From Isoetes taiwanensis (lineage: Eukaryota; Streptophyta; Lycopodiopsida; Isoetales; Isoetaceae), in the NCBI GenBank assembly GCA_021234155.1, contig JAJEKV010000015.1, positions 10,688,101 through 10,752,100 of the forward strand: DNA of 64,000 bases, in the 5' to 3' direction. Each line of letters starts with the position of its first letter. Within the stretch, counting starts at the first letter, position 1. The notes below the pieces were generated by a model. The model ran no database searches and was not told the origin of the DNA. It saw only the letters and a list, made by a program, of their open reading frames with translations. The position numbers and the translations under genes are program-made. This document shows, piece after piece, positions 55,296-64,000 of this stretch.

Positions 55296-57790
55296 CCCCC
55301 TCCATAAGGCTATGAGTAGTTACCTAACTCGCACCTCAATCATGACCAAAACACTAGCATAAGGGGGAGGGGCACAAAACATCATGGGGAGGGTTGCATT
55401 CAAAACATTAGAAACCACCTGAGCTCAAGAATACACTAAACCATACCATAACCACCTAGAGCCTAGAAGACCTGAGGACCTTTGCGGGCACTACAACCGA
55501 AAGAAGATAGGGAAAAAAATGGAAACGAAGGGCAAAGACAGGAAAGGAAGAAAGTTAAAGTAACAATGATTATTATCTTTTCTTTTCTTATTTGTTCCTT
55601 TTTTTTTTCTTTTTTTAGGTTGTCCTTGACTAGAGAGTAGAAAGGGGAAAGTGGGAAAAGGGAAAGGAGAAAAGTACCCAGGGAAAATGACGGTCATTGC
55701 ATATTTGCTCTGCTATGTCAGAAACATGGCATGGATCATGAGGTATGAAGATGTTACAATTTTAAATGAATTGCTTTTATGGTATCAAATATTGTGACGT
55801 CATCACCAAGTCCGTGACATCTTTTAAAGAAGCTCCTGAAATATTACACGAGAACCATCATCTGGCTTAGCTTTCTTAACCTGCAAAACTTGTCAGCTTC
55901 ACCTTTCTCTGATGTCAAAGCAAGCAAAAGTATCAAGTAAATATATTTTAATATGTCCATGACAAATGGCTCCTCATTAATTAAGTGCTTTAGGGGTATG
56001 TAATTACTTGTATTTATCTCATCACCTATACCATTTTGCAAATTATCTAAAGTTAGAATCAATTGCAAAGGTCATAGAATAAGAACACAATCGTGTTGAA
56101 TAATACCTTTTCAAGTTCTTCTCATACAGATTTGGCACTATATTTCTGCTCAAACATTCCATCTAATCTCTATTTTTGAAACACATGCACGCACAATAGC
56201 AGATAGAATGAGTTCAGAATGGGCCAACAAAATTGTGACGCTCCCCGAACCTATGCAATTCTCATCTAAATACGGGAAATTCTCCTCCCATGGCAACTCA
56301 ATCACCACGGAAAGGCCCTCCATCTGACTCGGACCACTTGTGATGGCCAAGTATCCAGGTGAAGGGCACGGAGGTGTCATTCGTCCCACACCTTCTCTGG
56401 GAAGGTCCTATATAGAGAAGCGTACACACATGTTAGCACCTAGCAACAATATATATAAACAAGAATTTAGCGCCGGCGGAGCCGGCGCCCTATGCATGGA
56501 GCATCAAGTCTCATGTATCAAGATGAAGCCTACTCAAACTTGGTGAACACCTTAGGCGAACTCTCATTCAAGTTTTGGTAAAACACCTCTCAAATTCGTG
56601 ATCGAATGTTTAGTCAAACTCTAGGTCAACTTCCCAGTTAATCTATGGTCAAATGTGCAAGTAACTTCTAATCAATACTTTGTCAACAGCGGCTTGGCTT
56701 GACTATGAAAGATGGGAACAGTGAATTTGGCTTAACTTTTTAGTCTTGGTCATTTGGACAATGTTGTTTTATTGGTAGAATGATCTGTTAGAGATGATTG
56801 AGTCTCAACATAGAGTCAGTCTCAACATAGAGTTATCATATAGGTTAAATTTAAAGCAAAGACATGATGGCAATTTTTATAAGATAAAAGATGTATTGGA
56901 TGGCAATATTTGTAAGATAAAAGATGTATTGGATAATTCTGCCACATAATAATGGCTATGCTACTTAAAGTATCTTCTTTTCCTGGTTAATAATTATTGT
57001 TTTTGTGGGTTCAATGATTGCCCATATGAATTACAAATTAATTAATATCACGCCCATATGGAAGAAACATCAAGGACTGATGACGTGATTTTTTCTTGGA
57101 GAACTTAATAGGAAGGAAGAAAGGATCATATTAATATCTAACATGATCTAAAATAATAGTTGCACTTCTTAAATTAACCATCATACTTTGCCTCTGTTTT
57201 GACCTATATATAACCACATTCTTTAACGTTAAAACTAGAAAGAACAAAAGGATTGATTGTCACATTGGAAGCATATAGCTTATTGCAATCAACTTGTGCA
57301 AATACACATACTAACATAAAAACTTTATACCGTCTCAGACACAGCCACGACTTTATAAACCACTAAGGGTTCGGCCAAAAAATGTAAAAGGAGTTTCTCA
57401 ACCTCCGCTTTATAATGTTCTTTGGTATGCTAGGTATTAGCAGTATTCTAAATCCTATCCATTTTTATCTAATTTGGGAAGAAGCACTGCAAAACATTTA
57501 AAATAGCAAGCTGAATCCATTTTATCTTCATATATCGCATAGATTTTAGACTCTTTGGCAACTGAGCTAGTGATCTGTAATATGTGAAGCACATTTTAAC
57601 TTGAATAGAAGAGCCACTGGTTCTTCCGTAAAAGGGAGAGGAATAAAAGAAATATGCGATAATTACTTTGAAGTGTGACAACATCCTTAAAATAAGTTCG
57701 TAAAGATTAGCTTCTGCTGATGTCTTGGCTGATGAATAAAAGTTACAATTAACTGTGAGGATTGAATGAAAGTCCGAGGCAAATTATTAA
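55296..57790 (+). other. Intergenic stretch, no gene seen
   Basis: No coding similarity was found. On the minus strand near 56240, GGTTCGGGGAGCGTCACA resembles sequence often seen at gypsy LTR borders, but no matching element could be delimited. A short direct repeat (GATGGCAATTTTTATAAGAT and AAAGATGTATTGGATGGCAA) lies near 56866-56940. Confidence 0.4.
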
Positions 57791-57973
57791 TGCCATGGTT
57801 CTATTGCGACAGCAATAGAACCGACATTCCTTGGATGGGGACGTCACCGACATTCCTTGGATGGGGACGTCCCTTTGTCACTCCTCCTATTTATTCAGCC
57901 TCTTTTCATTGTTCTATCATCGGCGTTCTCTTGAGCTAGATTTCTCCTTCTTCTCTATCCTATCAGTTTCCCC
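57791..57973 (+). repeat. Direct repeat flanking the T-rich block, left copy
   Basis: It begins TGCCATGGTTCTATTGCGAC and ends CTATCAGTTTCCC-like. It matches 63762-63903 closely, apart from an extra internal duplication of CGACATTCCTTGGATGGGGA. GGTTCTATTGC...GCAATAGAACC near its start forms a short hairpin. TATTTATTC inside could be a TATA element. It could be a short LTR or a duplicated promoter. Confidence 0.75.
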
Positions 57974-58141
57974 TTCTTGAACTCCACAGATTTTCACCCT
58001 CAGCTTGCATTCACACCTCGGAACCAATTTTTCTGTAAGGTATGCCTTTGATCTATAGCGGTTTGGTTTATTTTTTGGATTTGGTCCGGTCTGTCTCTCC
58101 TTGTTCCGTTTCGGTTTCGGTGGCGTTGTGCTCCAGCTTAA

Positions 58142-58330
58142 GGATGGAGTCATGGTTTGTGGATCGAGGTGAGTTTTTCCTTCTTTGATTTTCGTTTTCA
58201 AGTGATTTGACTTGGGATGGAGTCATGATTGTGGATCACGGTTAGTTTTTTCCATCTTTGATTTTCTTTTGCAAGTAGCTATCTCTTGGTTTATGACGAG
58301 TCATGGTTTGTGGATCTATACCTTGTCGCC
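58142..58330 (+). repeat. Imperfect tandem repeat, period 73-78 bp
   Basis: GGATGGAGTCATGGTTTGTG and the following TTTGATTTTCGTTTTCAAGT occur at 58142 and, slightly changed, at 58215. A third partial copy starts near 58295 (GACGAGTCATGGTTTGTGGA). Confidence 0.75.
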
Positions 58331-58772
58331 TTGGCTGGGTTTGCCTTCTGTTGTAGGGCTCCACTTCGGTCAGTTTTCCTAAATCATTGCCAGTCTTCGG
58401 ATGGGCTGGGTCACAGTTCCATGCTCTCCTTCTTCGGTTTTGCTGATCTGATCCTCTTCAGGTTTGCACATGGGCTGGATTCCAGTTCGATTCTGCTCAT
58501 CCGTTAACCAGATCAAGTCATTAGATGGACACAACACATCGATTCTGCTCCAGTGTTTTTCCTGCATGAGGCACCCATGTAGCCAGATCCGTCTATTCCT
58601 GGGCCAGATCCGTCTTGTTGAGCCTTTTCTGGGAAAGTCGATTCGATCTAGCCTATGGATCAGTTCTGTCTCTTTTTACTTCATCTCCATAATTCATCTT
58701 TTCGCTTTGTTAATCATGATCCCGTTTTGGTCGATCGCTTGCCTTCTAGATCGGTTTCTTGTATACAAGAAC

Positions 58773-58860
58773 GGCCATCTACCTTGCATTCCGGCATGGA
58801 AGCAATGCCGGCCTTGTTGCGCGGAGGCATTACGACATGCCGAATGCAAGGTAGATGGTC
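58773..58860. repeat. 88-bp foldback
   Basis: GGCCATCTACCTTGCATTCC...GGCATG at 58773-58798 is mirrored by CATGCC...GAATGCAAGGTAGATGGTC ending at 58860. The arms differ by about two positions. Confidence 0.85.
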
Positions 58861-58866
58861 CTTTGA

Positions 58867-59077
58867 AACGTAAAATAGGTTAGGTTCAATTACGTGGCGT
58901 TAAATTTGTGCGAATCTTTGGATAAATCGTCCGAATGCGGGGTAAATTCTTTGGAATGCGGGGTAAATCTTCTTCGATCTTTTTCTTGCGCTTCTAAACG
59001 CAGCCGCCACATTCGGGGTTTGAATGTTCGCCACGCGTGCGATCGCGATGGAGATGAACCTAACCTGTTTTTACGTT
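58867..59077. mobile_element. 211-bp element with about 22-bp inverted ends
   Basis: AACGTAAAATAGGTTAGGTT (58867 on) is mirrored by GAACCTAACCTGTTTTTACG (59056 on). Inside is a direct repeat GAATGCGGGGTAAAT, resembling GAATGTGGGGTAAAT in the large foldback at 34045-34519, so the two may be related MITEs. No target duplication was identified. Confidence 0.6.
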
Positions 59078-62000
59078 AAGTTGAGTCACAGGTTTCTTGT
59101 CTGTCTTGAATGTCCTGATCAAATCAGTTTGATTTTTTATCTTCTTATTCTATTCTTGTTGGGCGCCGCCTTCTATTCTGTAGCCGGATCCCTGTGCTGT
59201 GTCGGCATTCCCTGGTGGCAATCACCTCATGCTCCGCAACCGCCTCCGCCTCTGTCGCAGGTCGATTTTTGAAGAGGATACCGGGATATGGTTTCCCCTG
59301 CCCTTGGCTGGGGGGATACCGGGTCCTCCCTTCCCCTTTCTTCTTGTTTTGTTAATTTATTTTTTAGTGGTTCTAAAGCTTTGCTTTCTTTGTTAATTGT
59401 TTTTGGCCTTCTTGTGACATTTGCGTTTCCCTGGCTGTGTGCTCTTTTGTTTTGTATTTGATCATCCTTGTTCCTACTTAAGGTTGTTGGTCCTCTGCAA
59501 ACTGCTATAATTTTTGGTTTCCCAATTGAGTTGCTCTTAATCTTGGATAAACTACCATGTCTATCTATTGGAAGGTTGGTGGCAGGTTTTAATGTTTCAA
59601 GCTCGGTCTCCTAGGGATCTTCTTATGCATGTGCTTCTATAACACTTCAACACATCTCGTTGCCTTTTGCAGTTGTCTTACTTGGCTTAATCTTTCTGCA
59701 TTTTGCCTAGATTTTTCTTTTTGCAAGGTTCACAATTGATCTCAGCTAGAGGTTTTTTGTGTTGGGAACACGAACCCGATCCGGCTCTTATTCAAGTCAC
59801 GCATCACTTCTGTGGTTTTATCCAGGCCGAGCGAGAACCTAGCTTTGATCCCGATCCTCTGGCCAAGGCCTAGATTCGAGCGGTGCACAGGGGCTGTCGG
59901 AATCCTGCTTTAATATCATTGGAGTTTTTACGTGTTGTTAGAAATCTCTAGTCACATGTGAGATTGTGGCCTATGGATAAGGTCTCTCTTTTCTAGTTTC
60001 CGGGTCCAGAGTTTGGATCCCACCAGCAAGGTATGTGTTTTTGCATTTTTCACGTTTAAATGTTTCTATCTATGAATTTTGCCTAGGGATGTATTTTTTC
60101 ATCTAAACATTTCCGTCTATTAATGTTGCCAAGGGATGTGTTCGGTTTTCATGCTTCCTCATATTGTTGAGTTTTACATTATTGTGCTGGACCGCTATCG
60201 AATCTATTATGCCTTTAGAAGGTGGCGCGGGTTTGTGTCTCTTATGGAGATGGGATTTATTGGGAGACACTATGTTCACGGTTACAACTCTATTTCATTT
60301 TGCTCTTTGATCTTTGCATTTTTCTACAGCTAAATTCGTTTTTTGCATATAAACATATTTCTGCATTGAAAATTTCATTCTCTGGGTGGGAGCATCCATT
60401 TGAGCATATAGTGGTCTCTATTGTATATCTAGTTCATTACTTGGCTATTCCATGGATTTCCATCTTTCAGACTATGGTAGCATCTTTTGCACCATATGTT
60501 TTAGTCGTGTGATGTGCATCTGTTTTGTCCCATTGTTTCTCCTTGGTGTTTTGTTGACTTTTTTCTGCAGGTTATAGATCTCCGATAATTGCTGATGTTT
60601 ACGATGACATGGTTCGTTGGTTTCGTTAAGTTGATTATGCTTGCACTATTTCTTTTACCGCATGTTTTCCATTGCTTTTCATGATCTGTATGGTTCTTGC
60701 TTCATTATTCAAAATTACTCCACGGCATCAAGACATTCCATGCTTCTAGTGCCATTCCTCGTTTACCCCATTTTTTCTTTTTTGGTCATGGTTTCCAATT
60801 TTGATTGCCCCTTTTCCTTTGTGTTGTGTGGATTCTTTGTATTGCCGTCTAAATTCGTTATATTTTGCAGGTATGATCCATTCTAATCGCCTTTTGCTCC
60901 CCGATTTATTTGCTTATTAGCTTTTTTGACTTTGCTATTTGTCCCATTAAATTTATATTCTCATTTTTCTATTCTTTGTTTCATTATCCTCTTTTCAATG
61001 CTGCCATATTCTTTTTGTCCTGAGTTATTCCATTTACTTTCCCCACGTAGCTTTGTCCGAGGTTGTCAGTTGCTCCTTTATTCTTGACTGCCTTTTGTTC
61101 TGCTTACTCCCTCACTCAGGGCTTTTTTATTCTTGGTCGCCCGATGTTCAGTTTTCTTATGGTTTGTTAGTTTCTTTTACACCATTTGTTCTGTTATCCA
61201 TATGCTCAGTTCCTCTATTCATGATCTCGTTCCCCATCCTCCATTGACTTTTTCTCCTTAGGTTCTTTGGGGTCTGTTTATATGGTTTGGTGTTACATTA
61301 TTTGAGCATTAGTATTGCACCTAAGTTTGTTCATTTTCCTTTTCATGGCACTCTGCTGTTGTCATCAATTTTTGAGCGTACTAATGGTTGGTTTCTCCTT
61401 TACTCTATGACTTAGTTGGGTTCTTTACTTCGTCTTCTCATCTGGACTACTTGCTTTATTTCTGCTACTATTTTATTCTTTTATTTCCATTTGCTCCATT
61501 GCTCGATGTTGTTCCATACTCACTATTCGGGTGTGAGTAGTCCCATTATTCCATTACTTTATTGGACCTCGGATCGCTTCAGTCGTATCTCTGCTTCGTC
61601 TAGTTTGAGTTTCTCCATTGAGTCTTGTTATTACCTTTCCCCCTTTTTTGGTCACATGAGTTCCATTGGCCTCAGTTTTTCCATTGTATTTTGTTTTGCT
61701 CCAATTGCTCGATTTTGTTCTGTTATCCTTTTTTGAGTTTTCGCTATGCTACGTTCCATTAGTCGCTCTCTTTATGTTAGTTCCATTTGCTCCTTTGGCA
61801 CTTCCATGATTCCGTTGGCCGCGTTGCTCTTCTTGCACTTTCGTCATGCCTTTGATCATAGCATCTTGTTAATTTCCTTTTGTTGTGTCTTCGGCTCTAT
61901 CAATTCTTAGTTGTGTGTTTTCGCTGGTGTATTCTGTTCATTTCTAGCTTTTTATCCATTACCTTCCTTCTCGTTTGGTTGTAGGTTTGCCCTCGTTTTA

Positions 62001-62907
62001 GCATTAATTGTCTCTATTTTTTCCTAGTTCTTGAACCAGTCATGCTCTTTTTCCACTCTGGCGCTCTTCTTGATTATTTGACATGTTCTTGCATTTTTTC
62101 TTGTTGAGTGTGCTTGATTTGGATGTCCGCAATTGTTCATCTTTTGTCTTTGTGGATTGGTACATGTTAGACTTGGAATGCGGGTATCTTCCAGGGCTAT
62201 ATTTCTTTTCTTTTATTTTTAGTCCTTTTTGCTCTAGGGTCTTTCTTTTCTTGATATCATCATTCCAGTTATTATGTATTTCCTGGACATGTTTTTTGCT
62301 ATTCTAATCCATCCTTTTGCCATTCCTTCATTATCTAAATGTGCTTTTTTCCCTCCTTTGCTCATCTCTTTTCCATATTTTCCCTTTTTCCCAGTACTTG
62401 GTGCCTTTTTCTCCATTTGTTCCAGTCTATCAGTCGATTTGTTTGTTTCTGGGTGTTTTATATTGGGTCACTTGGGTCACTTGGGTGTTTGTTTCTATGT
62501 CTTTCGCATTGATCCTTTGTTGTCTCTATTGTGAATTCACTCCACTTGTTCCAGGCGTCCCATCAGCTTCATTTGTGCATTCTATTTTGTTGCAGTGACC
62601 TTTGTAGACTCGTTCCTCCCTTTCTTTATTCCATATTTTCAATCGCTTTTATTTTCTACATGCTTCATTATGGGCTTGGTGCACTCCATTTGCTATACAC
62701 TCCTCATTATCTCGGTAGCTCCATTTTGATATCATTTCTTTAATTGTATTTGCATTGTTTCCTTAATTTATTTTCTTTCGCTTATTGTTTCGTTTAACTC
62801 TAGTGACATTATTCCTATTTTAGTCACATTGGTTCCTTCTTTGGTTTCTTTGTCTTCTTGCTCTTTTTCTATTGCTAGTTAGGATAGTTTGCTTTTATAG
62901 TATCTTT

Positions 62908-63591
62908 GTTAGTGTGATATGTATTGGACATTAGTCATTTGAGATCGTTACTTTGATGATGACATCATGTTCGTGGCTCTGTCTGCTGTTGTCCCATCAG
63001 TTCCTGCCCTCATCTCTTACTGCTTTTTTCCATTGTCTTCTTCATTCTTATGTTCCCGTTTCCATCTTTCATAGCATTCCTCCATCGTGTTCTCCTTCAT
63101 TTTTATTTATTCCATTCTGGCATTACTTGCTCTTTCTGCTTCTTCATTGTTCCTTTGTCTCTGTCTTCTCTTTATCTCCTTTTTCCTCCATTTTTCTTAG
63201 TTTCCTCTTCCTTCGTTTTTACTGTGATTGCCGTCAGATAGTTGGGATTTGTTAGTGTAATATTTATTGGACATTAGTCATTTGAGATCGTTACTTTGAT
63301 GATGACATCATGTTCGTGGCTCTGTCCGCTGTTGTCCCATAAGTTCCTTCCCTCGTCTCTTACTGCATTTTTCCATTGTCTTCTTCATTCTTATGTTCCC
63401 GTTTCCATCTCTCATAGCATTCCTCCATCGTGTTCTCCTTCATTTTATTTATTCCATTGTTTGCATTCTGGCATTACTTGCTCTTTCTGCTTCCTCATTG
63501 TTCCTTTTATCTCCGTCTTCTCTTTATCTCCTTTTTTCCTCCATTTTTTTCTTAGTTTCCTCTTCCTTCGTTTTTACTCTGATTGCCGTCA
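62908..63591 (+). repeat. 343-bp tandem duplication
   Basis: GTTAGTGTGATATGTATTGG with GAGATCGTTACTTTGATGAT and following sequence occurs at 62908 and again at 63251, with high similarity including CATCATGTTCGTGGCTCTGT. The two copies end GATTGCCGTCAG. Confidence 0.9.
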
Positions 63592-63761
63592 GCCTTATCT
63601 ATGCATTCTTTTCCAGTGACCTTGTAGACTCGTTTCTCCCTTTCTTTATACTATATTTCTCTTTGGCTTCTCTTCCTTTCAGGTTTTATGCTGAGTAGTT
63701 TTTTGAGTTTGTTCCTCTTCTATCGGCCAGTATATGCCTATCATAGGACCCATCCTAGGAA

Positions 63762-63903
63762 TGCCACGGTTCTATTGCGACCGACATTCCTTGGATGGGG
63801 ACGTCCCTTTGTCACTCCTATTTATTCAGCCTCTTTTCATTGTTCTATCATCGGCTTCTCTTGAGCTAGATTTCTCCTTCTTCTCTATCCTATCAGTTTC
63901 CCT
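63762..63903 (+). repeat. Direct repeat flanking the T-rich block, right copy
   Basis: It begins TGCCACGGTTCTATTGCGAC and matches 57791-57973 through CTATCCTATCAGTTTCCC, after which the two sequences diverge. It lacks the internal duplication of the left copy. The remaining sequence to 64000 is T-rich and unassigned. Confidence 0.75.
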
Positions 63904-64000
63904 CACCCTCCCTCCCTTGTTGATTTTTTCATTTGATCGTGTTCGTTATTCTTTTTCCATGTCCTTTAAATTTACATTCTTGATTTCCTCAGCGTGGCTT

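Larger units (their letters stand above)
57974..63761 (+). other. T-rich non-coding block between direct repeats
   Basis: About 5.8 kb is strongly enriched in T (and C) on the plus strand from end to end. No frame resembles a protein and the longest open frames are low-complexity Phe/Leu/Ser runs. Plant introns and some non-coding transcripts have this U-rich composition on the transcribed-sense strand. Possible acceptor-like TTTTTCTGCAG (60557-60570) and ATTTTGCAG (60872-60880) occur. No primer site or polypurine tract adjoins the flanking repeats, so an LTR element without coding capacity is only one option. Confidence 0.5.

Noticed and set aside
56150-56389. 79-codon minus-strand frame as a gene or gypsy piece
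   Set aside because: It resembles sequence near gypsy LTR borders but shows no protein motif and no element ends. Left unassigned.
58464-58883. 139-codon plus-strand frame
   Set aside because: It lies in the T-rich block and crosses a foldback. Composition explains the open frame and no motif is seen.
62083-62598. Series of Phe/Leu/Ser-rich frames as membrane proteins
   Set aside because: They result from T- and C-rich DNA. Overlapping frames in several phases show the same hydrophobic bias.
63749-63761. Similarity to 5S rRNA (CTAGGATGGGT on the minus strand)
   Set aside because: Only about 11 bases match, with no further 5S sequence around it. Chance is the simpler explanation.

Overview
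The window is nuclear DNA from a land plant. The evidence is spliced genes with GT-AG introns, PLS-type pentatricopeptide (PPR) repeats, an F-box SKIP24 homologue, a plastid-type alpha/beta-hydrolase homologue, and plant-type Ty1/copia, Ty3/gypsy, L1-like LINE, SINE and MITE insertions. The species cannot be fixed from sequence alone. Only two complete-looking host genes are present: an F-box SKIP24 homologue (30491-32956, +, four exons) and an alpha/beta-hydrolase-fold protein (37188-38732, -, four exons). The rest is transposable elements, truncated host genes and gene-free DNA.

Region 1 (1 to about 15.3 kb) is a decayed Ty3/gypsy element on the minus strand. It is split by an 8.1 kb L1-like LINE on the plus strand (5351-13467) with a poly(A) tail and a 12-bp target-site duplication. 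Region 2 (15.9-24 kb) holds a decayed DExH-box helicase locus (+) with a young copia element (16093-21341, -) in one of its introns, followed by kinesin-4 motor fragments (-). The copia element has 459-bp LTRs, a CCATC duplication, a PBS and a PPT. Region 3 (24-30 kb) is gene-poor and rich in tandem and dispersed repeats.

Region 4 (30-39 kb) holds the two intact genes. Around them lie a Mutator-like MITE, a tRNA-type SINE in a SKIP24 intron, and a large foldback. Region 5 (39-43 kb) is a PLS-class PPR pseudogene broken by a frameshift, a SINE with a GATA tail and an 820-bp insertion with a 9-bp target duplication. Region 6 (43-54 kb) has a copia gag relic, the 3' end of a VPS54 gene with clean splicing, two exons of a STE20/OSR1-type kinase, small PPR pieces, and a second 5'-truncated LINE.

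Region 7 (55-64 kb) is non-coding. It is dominated by about 5.8 kb of T-rich sequence between two direct repeats, with internal tandem duplications and foldbacks.

The most unusual observations are these. A roughly 60-residue reading frame in the LINE 5' region recurs, diverged, at 51083-51280 behind a TATA motif. The hydrolase lacks both catalytic Ser and His. Three dispersed repeats occur as inverted pairs. Insertions into host genes carry readable target duplications.
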